From an uncultured Pseudomonadales bacterium (GTDB lineage: Bacteria; Pseudomonadota; Gammaproteobacteria; Pseudomonadales; Pseudohongiellaceae): a stretch of 64,000 nucleotides of DNA. Below, in pieces: positions 1 through 9,672 of this stretch. Under the pieces are notes generated by a model. The model ran no database searches and was not told where the DNA came from. It saw only the letters and a program-made list of their open reading frames with translations. Position numbers and translations under genes: made by a program. Position 1 is the first letter of the stretch. Each line of letters starts with the position of its first letter. The stretch covers positions 1 through 64,000 of the forward strand of contig CALSUH010000002.1 in assembly GCA_943789485.1 (NCBI GenBank). The letters are read 5' to 3'.

Positions 1-2106
1 AATCCAAACCGGCTGCGTGAATGCACCATTGCGGGCAATATCCCACACCTCAAGCCGTGCCCATTTTTTGCCTCGCAGGTCGGCACTGATCCGAATCTCC
101 AGCTCATCGAATTCGGTGGTGGCGGAAAGGTCGTAGTAGGTTCTGTAAATATCCGCTCCATCCCCGCTAACAATTGATAGGTGAGAAAGAGGGTAGGTCC
201 ATTCCAATGACATTTGGATCGTTAACTCACTCAGGTTTGTGCCAAGAGGAATGCTTTCGCCACTTGTGAAGCCTTGCACAGAAAATTCAGGGATAAGCAC
301 TTCGCCCGTGGTGACAAAAAAATCACCGGCCTCAAGTGTATCCAGCACAGGCTGCCAGCCATCCTCATAGCGGGGAATCTCATTCATCCTCATGTAATTG
401 ATATTCATCGTACCGAACAGTTCATAATCTTCATAGATCCTGAAGATATCCACTTCTCCGATGATGTATTTGCGATTACCCCAGTTGGCCATATCATTTT
501 CGAGATCGAGCACTCTCCAGCCTAGCGTGTCACGGGAGTAGTCGGCTGGCATGGCTTTCCAGGCACCACCGAGGAAACGGTCGCTGGTGAAAAAAGGCTC
601 AGACTTATAGCTGTCAGGAAAACCAGTTGAGCCTTTGACCCGCGGGTGTGCAGTCCAGGCCAGACCATCTTCTAACTCCAGTAACTTTAGGACATCGTCG
701 GCACTTCCAACGTGATAAACCTTGCCAATGCCAGGCACATCCTGCTCAAAAGGTTGATCGTTGTTGCGGTTAAGTACCCAATTAACGGGTTTGGGAAACA
801 GGCTAAGCCAATGGCTGCCAAAATGTACATTTGGCTCTTCGCCTGGAATCAATAGAAAAGTGTCATCAGACAGGCGAGAGAACTCATCATGCATTACTTT
901 TAATTGGGCGAGTCGTTCTTCTGTGTCCAGTCGCGGTGTGCGGCCGAAATGAAACTCAGCCATGTGCACCATGTCCACGCCCATGCGCTTAAAGAATTCA
1001 ACGAAGTCGGGATTTTCCAGTTCTTGAGGTATGCCTGTGATTCCTTGCTCTGCACGTTGGTTAATTACATCCATAGAATGTTCATGATGATAATGGCTAG
1101 ATAAAGTTTTATAGCCGGGCAAAGGTTTGAAAGTGTCACCACGGGTATAGTTTTTTACCACTTCGAGATTAGTTAGACCTGATTCTTTTGATGGGAAAAG
1201 AAACACTCCCAGTTTCTGCTCGCTCCCCGGTTCCGCATTTACCCAAGGCACGAAACGTTTATCACCCATGGGTGGCTGGCGCACACCCCAGGCGAAGCCT
1301 TCTACCATGTCTAGGTATTCCTCTCCGGCCCAGTTGTAGCCATAATTATCTGCGAAATCGAGCGGATACAAATATTGGTGAGGAAAAGGGGAGATTACTA
1401 AAGAACCGGATTTTGATGACAGCGCCATGCTGCGAAATCGAGTTTGATAAACACTGGCGGTGCTCGAATCTACAGGCTGAGTTTGGGCCTGGCTCAAAGA
1501 ATCGATGTACTGAATTTCAAAACCTTCAGTGTCTGGTTTTGACAAGGCGACGTGATAAAGGAAGGCGGTAGCGGGTCGCTCGGTACTTACTCTAGCTTCC
1601 ATGTGGACGAACGGGCTGCCATGGTAAAGAGTGAAGGCTAATGAGCCGGAAAAGTTCGGGCTTTGTAGTCCATCAAATTCAATTGTGGCGCGTCCTCCAT
1701 TGCTGGACACAGTTATATTCTCGGGGGTCAATACACCCTTCTCTGCAGAGTAGGGGCGACGATGCACACGATCGAAGAAGATCATCCAACCTTCGTCCAT
1801 TTCACGTAAATCGAGATCGCGCTCCCCCACGTAAAAAAGGTAATGCGGATCTACTCCGCTTATAGAGGCTTGTCCATCTACACCTAGCTCTTTAATCAGT
1901 GGTCCGGCTGCATTATTGCCCTGCTGCGGAATTATCTGAAACTCGATATAGGACTGTCCTTCTGGCGAGTTCCAGCTAATAGACAATCCGTCATCCGTTG
2001 TTCTCAGATTAAAATCATCAGCAGGATTGAAGCCTTGGGTATTGATCTCTGCCGCGCTGGACAGAGATGCCAGAACCAGTAGAGCGCATAAACTGAAAAC
2101 TCGCAT
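1..2106 (-). CDS. Exported PHP/CehA-McbA-like metallohydrolase (partial, runs off window)
   Basis: The ORF track misses this frame because it has no stop inside the window. It is open for 702 codons from an ATG at 2106, preceded by GAGGT at a 6-nt spacing. The product begins with a short signal peptide (MRVFSLCALLVLASLSSAAE). The middle resembles the PHP fold of the CehA/McbA family: a HHEHSMD stretch, then KRMGVDMVHMAEFH, then IPGEEPNVHFGSHWLSLF. Near the window edge are GDFFVTTGEV and RLEVWDIARNGAFTQPVWI, like the C-terminal beta-domain that ends those proteins, so only a few codons may be missing. The family call is inferred from motifs. The usual TDHN-type metal site is not canonical here, so activity is uncertain. 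Confidence 0.6.
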   Translation of the reverse strand, partial: MRVFSLCALLVLASLSSAAEINTQGFNPADDFNLRTTDDGLSISWNSPEGQSYIEFQIIPQQGNNAAGPLIKELGVDGQASISGVDPHYLFYVGERDLDLREMDEGWMIFFDRVHRRPYSAEKGVLTPENITVSSNGGRATIEFDGLQSPNFSGSLAFTLYHGSPFVHMEARVSTERPATAFLYHVALSKPDTEGFEIQYIDSLSQAQTQPVDSSTASVYQTRFRSMALSSKSGSLVISPFPHQYLYPLDFADNYGYNWAGEEYLDMVEGFAWGVRQPPMGDKRFVPWVNAEPGSEQKLGVFLFPSKESGLTNLEVVKNYTRGDTFKPLPGYKTLSSHYHHEHSMDVINQRAEQGITGIPQELENPDFVEFFKRMGVDMVHMAEFHFGRTPRLDTEERLAQLKVMHDEFSRLSDDTFLLIPGEEPNVHFGSHWLSLFPKPVNWVLNRNNDQPFEQDVPGIGKVYHVGSADDVLKLLELEDGLAWTAHPRVKGSTGFPDSYKSEPFFTSDRFLGGAWKAMPADYSRDTLGWRVLDLENDMANWGNRKYIIGEVDIFRIYEDYELFGTMNINYMRMNEIPRYEDGWQPVLDTLEAGDFFVTTGEVLIPEFSVQGFTSGESIPLGTNLSELTIQMSLEWTYPLSHLSIVSGDGADIYRTYYDLSATTEFDELEIRISADLRGKKWARLEVWDIARNGAFTQPVWI

Positions 2107-2194
2107 GCTGTACCTCTTCGTTTTTTAGGTCGTGGTTTTAACTCGCCTTTTTTTTGACTGTCGTTTGCTCTTTTCCAACCTCTTAGCCTTGGTT

Positions 2195-3931
2195 CTACTC
2201 TGGCAAGGCAAATACCCACACTACGCCACCCTGTGGAACAAAGGTGCGCGTGCCTTTCTGTCTATCAATTCGGCCGGTCATACCAGCGGCGTCCACACCC
2301 CAGCCGGATTGCACGGCGACATATTGTTTGCCGTTGACGGAGAAGGTGGAAGGCACGCCGATAATTCCGGAATTGGTGCGAAAGCGCCATAACTCTTCAC
2401 CGGTGCTGGCATTATGGGCGCGAAAGAAACGGTCGGTAGTGCCACCGCTAAATAGTAAATTACCACGAGTGGTGAGAATGCCGCCCCAGTTATGTGAATC
2501 GAATTCTCTCGTCCAGACTTCTTCACCGGTGTCCATGTCCCAGGCCTGAATTTCGCCGATATGATCCGTGCCCTCGACTAAAGTAAAATCAGATCGAGCT
2601 CCAGTGAATGAGCTGCCTGGCTCGTACTCTACTTCGCGACCTTCGATGTTGCCACAGGTGTTTTCGTTGGCAGGAATATAAATCAAACCAGTCTCAGGAT
2701 TATACGCTGCCGGTGGCCAGTCCTTTCCTCCCCAAAGCGAGGGGCAGAAAGATCTGACAGAACCAGTCACCGGCTTGTGAGCAGGATCGTAACTAGGTCT
2801 GCCACTTATCGGGTCGATGCTGGCGAAGGCGTTCTGAAATACATAGGGCTGGGCATCGACGAAGTTGATGGCGTCGGAACCTCTTTCTAACAACCATAAA
2901 TAGCCGTTACGAGCCGGGTGTACCAAGGCATTAATCTGGCGGCCGTTTCTTTCCACCGGCATTAACATCGGCGTGGACACCTCGTCCCAGTCCCAGGAGC
3001 CGTTCCAATGATATTGATGGTGGGCTTTCATTTCTCCTGAGTTCACATCCAGTGCTATTACTGAGTTGCTATATAAGTTATCACCAGGGCGTTGATCTCC
3101 TATCCAAGGGCCAGGATTACCAGTGCCCCAATAAGAAAGGCCGAGTTCCGGATCATAATGGCCAGGCACCCATACCGCGGCGCCACCAGTACGCCAGGTG
3201 TCGCCTGGCCAGGTTTCATTGCCAGGTTCGCCAGGCCCCGGCACGGTGTAAGTTCGCCACAACTGTTCACCAGTATCTGCATCCAAAGCAACCACAAAGC
3301 CGCGAATCCCGCGTTCGCCACCTGAGCTACCCACCATGATCTTGCCGTCCACCGCCAAAGGCGCCATGGTGATGTAATAACCATGGCTATTATCCTGCAC
3401 CGATGTGTCCCAAACTTTCTCACCAGTGCTCGCGTCCAGTGCTACTACTCGGGCATCCAGAGTCGCGGTGAAAACTTTGTCGCCGAATAGTGCCACTCCT
3501 CTGTTAGTTCGGTGAGGAGCGATCAAGTCATCAGGAAGGTCATGCTGATAGCGCCACAAAAGGTCCCCGCTTGCGGCATCGATAGCATAGACCAGATTCT
3601 CCGGAGTGGTGACGTACATGACGCCATCATTCACAATTGGTGGCGACTCATGACCTCCGTTTACCCCGGTGGAAAATGTCCACACCGGCTGCAATTGCGC
3701 CACGTTGTCTGAGTCGATCTGGTCGAGTTTGCTGTAGCCCCAACCATCCAGAGTTCCCCGGTAGGAGAGCCAGTTACTGTCCTCAGGGTTTTGTAGTCGT
3801 GCATCCGTTACTGTGCTGTAGGCTGTTATCGGTGGCTGCGCCCAGCCTGCAGAAGACAAAAGGTAGAGTAATGCTGCAAAGGAGGCTGTGCGAAGAGTGG
3901 CTAGCGTGCTCAGGAGTCGGGCTGCGTGCAT
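2195..3931 (-). CDS. PQQ-dependent alcohol dehydrogenase (quinoprotein), exported
   Basis: A 578-aa beta-propeller quinoprotein, presumably periplasmic, that would oxidise an alcohol or related substrate and pass electrons to a cytochrome. It has a signal peptide ending near SSAGWAQ. Tryptophan-docking-type repeats (GDLLWRYQHD, GEKVWDTS, GEQLWRTY, GEEVWTREFD, GEELWRFRT) run along the chain. The catalytic segment reads WDWDEVSTP, with Asp314 and Asp316. In methanol/ethanol dehydrogenases a second Asp two residues after the catalytic one is the marker of lanthanide-dependent (XoxF/ExaF-like) enzymes, so lanthanide use is inferred. AAGGAAAA lies before the ATG. No cytochrome c domain or PQQ biosynthesis gene is nearby. 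The substrate cannot be read from sequence. Confidence 0.88.
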   Translation of the reverse strand: MHAARLLSTLATLRTASFAALLYLLSSAGWAQPPITAYSTVTDARLQNPEDSNWLSYRGTLDGWGYSKLDQIDSDNVAQLQPVWTFSTGVNGGHESPPIVNDGVMYVTTPENLVYAIDAASGDLLWRYQHDLPDDLIAPHRTNRGVALFGDKVFTATLDARVVALDASTGEKVWDTSVQDNSHGYYITMAPLAVDGKIMVGSSGGERGIRGFVVALDADTGEQLWRTYTVPGPGEPGNETWPGDTWRTGGAAVWVPGHYDPELGLSYWGTGNPGPWIGDQRPGDNLYSNSVIALDVNSGEMKAHHQYHWNGSWDWDEVSTPMLMPVERNGRQINALVHPARNGYLWLLERGSDAINFVDAQPYVFQNAFASIDPISGRPSYDPAHKPVTGSVRSFCPSLWGGKDWPPAAYNPETGLIYIPANENTCGNIEGREVEYEPGSSFTGARSDFTLVEGTDHIGEIQAWDMDTGEEVWTREFDSHNWGGILTTRGNLLFSGGTTDRFFRAHNASTGEELWRFRTNSGIIGVPSTFSVNGKQYVAVQSGWGVDAAGMTGRIDRQKGTRTFVPQGGVVWVFALPE

Positions 3932-4062
3932 CGTGTTTTCCTTTGTTATTATTGTTAGTATCAGGGTTATAGTAATACAGATAAAGGATTAAAGGGGCAG
4001 TCCCTGAGATACCTCGGAAAAAAATGGCTGGACATTTTAAATCGCCTCAGCGTCCACAGTGA

Positions 4063-4349
4063 CGGATTTAGTGTCGGCGTTACAATGCCCGCAGCAAGCG
4101 GAGTAAATTAAGGTGTGGTGCGCCTGCATTGAAGGGTAAGGCCAAGTGCTACTATCACGGTGGAAATCAACAGGGCCTCGAACAGAACAAGGCAAACCAA
4201 ACAGTGCCAAAGCAAATTTAAAGCATGGCGAGTATGCGAAACAAGGACAAACAAAACGAAGCGAGGCACAAGTGTGTAAAGCCAAGGAAGCTAAGGGGTG
4301 TAAATATAAGGAAACTAACGACTATAATATTTCAGCTAGATATCTCTAG
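4063..4349 (+). pseudogene. Frameshifted remnant of a small HGGxSTGPRT-motif protein
   Basis: Reading in one frame from about 4072 gives CRRYNARSKRSK, then LRCGAPALKGKAKCYYHGG. A shift of one frame continues with KSTGPRTEQGKPNSAKANLKHGEYAK (ORF 4146..4349). Together these rebuild the small HGGxSTGPRT family found in mobile DNA, which has no known biochemical function. A stop precedes CRRY and the frame is broken inside the HGG-STGPRT motif, so it is dead. Similar fragments occur at 49.7-50.2 kb. The track ORF 4037..4285 on the minus strand is its shadow. Confidence 0.65.
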
Positions 4350-4506
4350 CCAATATTTTTTATGGGAAAGAATTTTCTTCAATAGTCGTGGAGTAAGCAA
4401 TATAGCTAAGGGTAGCCATTATGCTATTTGTGAGTCTGGTTCATTTTATGTTTACTGTCGAGATGCTGTTTACAGTAGTATGGCGACTGTAATATGGAAG
4501 GTTTGA

Positions 4507-6042
4507 ATGTATAAGAGCTTTATACCACGAATTCCTAAATTGAAATATTCGCTTGATAATATTGATTGGCAATTATTTGCGGCGAGTAGCATCGTTCTTT
4601 TCTCAATAGTTTTTGTAATTGTAATTTTTCCACAGTGGAGCGCGGAGAAAATTGACCTGCTTTATATTTCGGCTACTAAGAAATATGGAATTTTATATAT
4701 TATTATCGCAATAGCGTTGCTGTTTTTTTTGTTATATGTAGCAATTAGTAAGTATGGGAATATAGTTCTTGGCGATTCGGGCTCTGCCTATTCAACTTTT
4801 AGTTGGGCATCAATGTTATTTTGTGCGGGCATTGGTGCTTCGCTTATTTATTGGGGAGCCACAGAGTGGGCTTTATACTATAAAGCTCCACCTTTTGGGC
4901 TAGAGCCTGGTTCGGATGAAGCCATTTTGTGGGCTGCAAGCTACGGGATGTTTCATTGGGGGCCAATAGGATGGTCATTTTACTGTCTGCCAGCATTAGC
5001 ATTGGCTTGTTCTTATCATGTAAAAAAGGTCTCTTCCCTACGATTGAGTTCGGCTTGTGAGCCAGTACTGAAATCCTACACAACAAAATATCCTGGCCGC
5101 TTAGTCGATCTTTTTTTTCTTCTGGGCGTTATTGCGACTGCTGCCACTGGTTTAGGGTTTGGCACATCTCTTGTGTCTTCTGTCATCACTGAGCTTACTG
5201 GGGTAAAAGACGGTTTAGCATTGCAAATTATTATCATCCTGTTGGCGACTTCCTTGATTTCATTTAGTGTCTATCGTGGTTTGGATAAAGGTATAAAAGT
5301 CTTAAGCTCTGCGAATGCAGGTTTGGCCCTAATTTTTGTAACTTTTGTACTTATTTTGGGTCCGACCAAATTTATTTTGGAAATGGGCGTGGTATCGATT
5401 GGTCATGCTATTCAGAACTTTGGCACTATGCTGTCCTGGACAGATCCATTGCAGCATTCAGATTTTGTAGAAAATTGGACGGTTTTTTATTGGGCTTGGT
5501 GGTTAGCTATGGGGCCATTTGTCGGTATGTTTGTTTGTAAAATATCTCAGGGTCGCACTATACGGCAACTAATTTTTGGGATGTTGGGATGGGGTAGCTT
5601 GGGTTGTGCTTTGTTTTTTGTTGTTCTTGGAAACTATGCTTTGTTTATGGAATTGGAAGGTAATTATCCGGTTGTTGAGCGAGTTGTGACACACTCACCT
5701 GCTTCAGCGATTGCAGGTTTAGTAGCTTTGTTGCCATTAGGAGGGTTTTGGCTGTTCTTTCTCGCCGTGATTGGATTGATTTTTATGGCCACAACTTATG
5801 ATTCTGCTTCATACACATTGGCTGCGGGAGCGACTAAATCCCTGGCCAGAAATGAGCACCCTGCGATCTGGCATCAGGTGTTTTGGGCGCTAGTATTGGG
5901 TCTGTTGCCGATTGGCTTATTATTTGTCGGCGGGTTGCGGGAGTTGCAAACGGCGTCACTCATTGCTTCTTTTCCACTGCTTGGAATTTATATAATGCTC
6001 TTAGTATCTACAATGCGAATGCTTAAGGAAATTAAGCCTTGA
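4507..6042 (+). CDS. BCCT-family betaine/carnitine/choline-type transporter
   Basis: A 511-aa integral membrane protein of about 12 hydrophobic segments. It carries the BCCT hallmarks GMFHWGP in the first half and NWTVFYWAWWLAMGPFVG around the centre, followed by FVCKISQGRTIRQL. The family imports quaternary ammonium or sulfonium compounds (betaine, carnitine, choline, DMSP) by sodium or proton coupling or by exchange. Specificity is not readable. The length matches short BCCT members without a long regulatory tail. The gene is AT-rich compared with the PQQ gene upstream. A homocysteine S-methyltransferase lies downstream, which would fit import of a methyl donor, but a 700-bp gap with a pseudogene separates them. 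The start is ATG after a weak AAGG. Confidence 0.88.
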   Translation: MYKSFIPRIPKLKYSLDNIDWQLFAASSIVLFSIVFVIVIFPQWSAEKIDLLYISATKKYGILYIIIAIALLFFLLYVAISKYGNIVLGDSGSAYSTFSWASMLFCAGIGASLIYWGATEWALYYKAPPFGLEPGSDEAILWAASYGMFHWGPIGWSFYCLPALALACSYHVKKVSSLRLSSACEPVLKSYTTKYPGRLVDLFFLLGVIATAATGLGFGTSLVSSVITELTGVKDGLALQIIIILLATSLISFSVYRGLDKGIKVLSSANAGLALIFVTFVLILGPTKFILEMGVVSIGHAIQNFGTMLSWTDPLQHSDFVENWTVFYWAWWLAMGPFVGMFVCKISQGRTIRQLIFGMLGWGSLGCALFFVVLGNYALFMELEGNYPVVERVVTHSPASAIAGLVALLPLGGFWLFFLAVIGLIFMATTYDSASYTLAAGATKSLARNEHPAIWHQVFWALVLGLLPIGLLFVGGLRELQTASLIASFPLLGIYIMLLVSTMRMLKEIKP

Positions 6043-6059
6043 TTTTAATTAAATGATTG

Positions 6060-6540
6060 TGGTCAGGGCATCGAGCACAGCATTGGGTTGCCCAGTATTT
6101 TACCAAGTATTAGCTTAGTATTTTTTATTGCTGCTAAAAGCATTGGCAGACCTAGGCTCGGTAAAGGTAGTCTCAATGCGAAATCGCCTTAAGGTGTGGG
6201 CCAGTAAATTATGAGTGCTTCCCTCTATGCCTCGGGAGGCAACGATATGATCTCCTGTACTCACCAATGATGCGATTACGAGGTTGATGGCGGCTTGTGC
6301 TGATGCGCTCGCTATTGATCCTATCTCATATGTAGAGTCGCTATACGCTCTTGAAGTACCGCATTTGTTGGTTTTGATAGTCGAGAATAAACCTGACCAG
6401 CACGCTCCATGTTGAAGAGTCCAGCCGCATAATCTTTATCTTCGAACACAAAGCTCACTGATTGCTAAATTGGTTTAGTTCGGGCAGCAGTACCTGAATC
6501 AGGTTATTGGCCTACATGAAGGATTAGCGTCCCAAATTTG
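6060..6540 (-). pseudogene. Decayed O-acetylhomoserine sulfhydrylase (MetY-like)
   Basis: No ORF in the track covers this stretch, but the minus strand encodes broken pieces of a Cys/Met-metabolism PLP enzyme. From about 6530 it reads LILHVGQ, PDSGTAARTKPI, a stop, then SFVFEDKDYAAGLFNMERAG and QVYSRLSKPTNAVLQERIA. After a frameshift it continues with SASAQAAINLVIASLVSTGD, HIVASRGIEGSTHNLLAHTL and RRFRIETTF, and after a deletion KLILGKILGNP. The order and spacing match the N-terminal third of O-acetylhomoserine (thiol)-lyase. The region with the PLP lysine and the C-terminus are gone. It sits beside homocysteine S-methyltransferase, so a methionine-synthesis neighbourhood has eroded. Confidence 0.75.
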
Positions 6541-6742
6541 AGAGTAGATGATTTTTTAATAGGACTTACCGATAAATAGAGCTATGGTCTTAGTCTGGAT
6601 ATTATTTACAACCGCACAGAAGCTAATTGTTAGTCGACCTCATGAAGTTAATTGGCGGGCTCTTTATAATCAATTAAATAGCTTTTTCTCGTTTGCAAAG
6701 CAGGCAGAATCTTTAGTATAAAATATTTCTGGAATGTAACTG

Positions 6743-7639
6743 ATGAACATAAATACAGTGACACTACTCGATTCGGGAATGGGAAAAACGCTAGGAATGA
6801 AAGGTGTTGAAATTCCTGAAACTATTTGGTCTGCCAATGCGTTGTTAGTTGCACCGGATGTCGTAAAAGAAATCCATCGCGAAAATATCGAAGCAGGCGC
6901 GCAGGTTATCACTACTAACAGCTATGGAGTAATTCTTGCTGATCTAGCGAAAATTGGTAGAGAAAACCAATATGACTCCTTGAATGAATTAGCTGGCAAG
7001 CTGGCTGTCGAGGCTGTTCGCGAGTCCGGGAGACAAATTGAGATTGCGGCAAGTCTACCTCCTCAAAATGGTAGCTTTCGCCCAGATTTGGTATTAGATC
7101 AGAGGATAATCGAGCCATTATATCGAAGGCAAGCTGAATTGTTACAACCCTATGTAGACCTCTTCCTTTGCGAGACTATGTCCTCTATTGCAGAAGCAGT
7201 GGCTGCGGCAGCTGGCGTAACTGGTTTAGGTAAACCGGTTTATATAGGTCTTACTCTTCATGATGAAAAGCCAGCGACTCTTCGGAGCGGGGAACCACTT
7301 AAAAGCGCGCTTGAGGCTCTGGCTTCTTTTGATGTTACTGGTGTATTAGCTAATTGCTCTCTGCCTGAGCGTATAAGCGATGCGATACCAGTATTGGCTG
7401 CAGCTGATATTGACTTTATTGGGGGTTATGCAAATGCGTTTACGAGAGTGCCTCAAGATTGGTTGTTGGGGGGAGAGAAGGAATCGGATGGATTGCTGGT
7501 CTTGCGGGATGATTTATCTCCAAAATTTTATAGTGAATTTGCTATTGACTGGATTGCCAAGGGAGCAAATATTGTTGGTGGTTGTTGCGGGACTACTGCC
7601 GAGCACATCCTAGCAATTTCGCAGAAGCTTCGAGCTTAG
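6743..7639 (+). CDS. Homocysteine S-methyltransferase
   Basis: A 298-aa cytosolic TIM-barrel enzyme that moves a methyl group to homocysteine to make methionine. It starts with LLDSGMGKTL, the first strand of the family. The three zinc-binding cysteines are visible as ANCS (about residue 207) and GGCCGTT (about 281-282), and the chain ends soon after, as in MmuM/BHMT-type enzymes. The methyl donor (S-methylmethionine, betaine or a sulfonium such as DMSP) cannot be decided. The BCCT transporter upstream could supply one. No strong ribosome binding site precedes the ATG. Confidence 0.87.
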   Translation: MNINTVTLLDSGMGKTLGMKGVEIPETIWSANALLVAPDVVKEIHRENIEAGAQVITTNSYGVILADLAKIGRENQYDSLNELAGKLAVEAVRESGRQIEIAASLPPQNGSFRPDLVLDQRIIEPLYRRQAELLQPYVDLFLCETMSSIAEAVAAAAGVTGLGKPVYIGLTLHDEKPATLRSGEPLKSALEALASFDVTGVLANCSLPERISDAIPVLAAADIDFIGGYANAFTRVPQDWLLGGEKESDGLLVLRDDLSPKFYSEFAIDWIAKGANIVGGCCGTTAEHILAISQKLRA

Positions 7640-8140
7640 ACGCATCACATGCCGCTTCAGCTCAAACCTTCCTACTTTTAGAATTCTGCATTTAACCGAT
7701 GGTATCTATTTTTGACTTTCTAAAAGCATCCCTCCAATAGTTTTTCACCTCACTTTATTAGTAGATATAAATCCCATCTTCTTTTACCACCCACCTTGCA
7801 GCCAGCACACTTCACCCCATACAACCTCAAAATGGTCCTTAGCTAAATCGCTAGTCTAATAACTATTTGTGTCTCCCTTGAATAGATCAATTATATAGCA
7901 TTACAGAAATGATATGACTTACTCTTGTACAATTACAGTCGTTGAAGCTATGTTGACGTATTTAATAAAAGTCTATTATTACTATGATCAGTATAAAGCT
8001 ATCTATAACTAATAAGCAGAAGACTTATCGCTCTACTTTTAATAATTGGCGTAACGCAAGTCTGAGCTCAAAGTATGCCGGAAGGCAATCTCAATAAAGT
8101 ATTACAATGCTCCCTCAATTCGAGCTTTACTTTTGAGTAA
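7640..8140. other. Gap with no supported gene
   Basis: About 500 AT-rich bases after the methyltransferase. No frame of useful length, RNA or family-A repeat was recognised here. Confidence 0.5.
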
Positions 8141-8377
8141 GTCCTTGAAGTTGGGCGCGCTATAGAGAGAGGCCCAGATGGAGTAAGTCTGGTTTTTTAT
8201 AGACAAGCTATCATAGTCTCACCTGACAGAGTGGGCACCATAAATGTTGTGCGCTACTGGGATAACTTCGAGCATATGAACAAAGGACTAGAAGCAACAC
8301 AAAACACTGCTTTGCCCGCCTCGCACTGGTCTCTATTAATGGGCGGGACAGATACCTCACAAACTATCATTAAATAG
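8141..8377 (+). pseudogene. Possible gene remnant, 78 codons without a start
   Basis: A frame is open from just after a TAA to a TAG at 8375 and would encode VLEVGRAIERGPDG... ending TDTSQTIIK. It has no ATG and is preceded by stops in frame. The composition is protein-like (WDNFEHMNKGLEATQ), but I do not recognise a family. It may be the tail of a lost gene or chance. Confidence 0.25.
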
Positions 8378-8448
8378 TGCAGCCGAAATCGATTCTATTT
8401 ATGCCCCTATGGGGAAGAGGTTCAAAATTTTTTCTGAAGGAACTAAAA

Positions 8449-8620
8449 GGGACAGCAACTTAACAATTGATGTCCCTCCATTTGCCAGTATTATTCTGTG
8501 AGAATTAGCTTCTCGTTTGCAGATTAGTCTATATGCGGCGACAAATTGAGAAAGAATTCGAGGTTTGCGGGTCTAAGAGATTTACATTGGACAGCGTAGG
8601 GCCTTAAGTTGTAGCTGTCC
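8449..8620 (+). repeat. Family D interspersed repeat, copy 1
   Basis: Begins GGGACAGCAACTTAACAATT and ends CTTAAGTTGTAGCTGTCC, giving loosely inverted ends. Internal blocks AGCTTCTC, TTTGCAGATT, GCGACAAA and GATTCGAGG-like text recur in order at 10104-10285. It is a non-coding, divergent mobile-type repeat. Confidence 0.5.
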
Positions 8621-8629
8621 TTTATATTT

Positions 8630-9583
8630 CTATTCAGATTCTGCGGCTCGTTGTTCTGCAATACGTTCTCCCCGCAGGATATTAGTCATGGCATAGTTTC
8701 CTTCATGACAGGCATATTCAAAAAGTGTGTAGTCATCCAGTCTGGGCATAGGGCGCACTGCCGTCCAGGACCTAGTGTATACAGTAGGGTCTTCAATAGT
8801 GAACTGATAGTCAATCATCTCATCTGCAATCCGCGTAAAACGCTCGATTGCTATCATGTCTCGTGATGAAGGAAACCTGTGCGTAGTTTTATCACTAAAA
8901 TTAGCTGTTTCAACAACTAGAGTATTGCCTTCCCAGTGACCCCTGGAATCTCCGTTCCACTGCCTAATATTGTCATTTAATTTAGGCTTCTCTGTTATTG
9001 GAATGATGCGCACATCGTGAATCATTTCCACAACAATGGCGACAAAATTTTCATTTTGCACAATTTGATAGCTGTTATTATACCCTGTCGAAATTGGTGG
9101 TACTCCGTGATAGCTAATGCATCGATCCCAATTGGTTCGGTCCAGCCAGGAATCAGCAGGGTGTTCCCGAGCGTACACAGCGTCTGCCTCTTGTTTGGCT
9201 ATGCTTTCTGGCCGCAATGGAAGTCGGCCATCCGCGGGATCGACAATTAAGCTTGTGCGGAGATCAGAAGAAACTTCACCACGATCGAACCATCCAAAAT
9301 TGTAGGTGCCTACATCGCCTGGACGATCAATTGATTCAGTTTGGGTTCGGGCATAAATTTCAGCAGCTTCTTCTTCAGTATAAAACTCCTTATTTTCCAG
9401 ATTTCTCGGTCTTTGTAGTGGCGTCAAGCTGGCGTAGGACCATTTCCCCATAATGTCTGGGTCGCCCCAAGGTGTTCGCTTGTTGTATTCGGTAGAATCA
9501 ACCTGAGCAATTACAGCAGAGCTTGAAATAGCAGCTGTTACAGCAATTGCGATAGCGTATACGGCGAAAAGCATTTTTCCCAT
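8630..9583 (-). CDS. Exported PDLQGxW-type protein of unknown function
   Basis: 317 aa with a signal peptide (cleavage near SSAVIAQ) and GGAGAAAG before the ATG. It is a paralogue of the protein at 19830-20861. Both have P-D-(I/L)-x-G-x-W near the N-terminus, then RTSLIV, a cluster of RCI, NN and QIVQ, MIHD(V/A)RIIP, WxGDSRGxWEGxTLVVET and a C-terminal YACHEGNY.MxNxLRG. The His, Asp, Cys and Trp positions are conserved between the two copies, which suggests a folded catalytic or ligand-binding domain, but I know no assigned biochemical role for the family. It is monocistronic, convergent with the decayed region upstream. Confidence 0.7.
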   Translation of the reverse strand: MGKMLFAVYAIAIAVTAAISSSAVIAQVDSTEYNKRTPWGDPDIMGKWSYASLTPLQRPRNLENKEFYTEEEAAEIYARTQTESIDRPGDVGTYNFGWFDRGEVSSDLRTSLIVDPADGRLPLRPESIAKQEADAVYAREHPADSWLDRTNWDRCISYHGVPPISTGYNNSYQIVQNENFVAIVVEMIHDVRIIPITEKPKLNDNIRQWNGDSRGHWEGNTLVVETANFSDKTTHRFPSSRDMIAIERFTRIADEMIDYQFTIEDPTVYTRSWTAVRPMPRLDDYTLFEYACHEGNYAMTNILRGERIAEQRAAESE

Positions 9584-9672
9584 TTTCTTTCTCCATCATC
9601 ATAAATGGCACTAGCGCTACCAGGCAGTCCGCCTTGTTTAGGCATTTAGGGGCTCGTGCTTATTAGGTTTAA

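Noticed and set aside
4037-4285. 82-aa minus-strand ORF
   Set aside because: It is the shadow of the HGG-family pseudogene, whose plus-strand motifs are recognisable.
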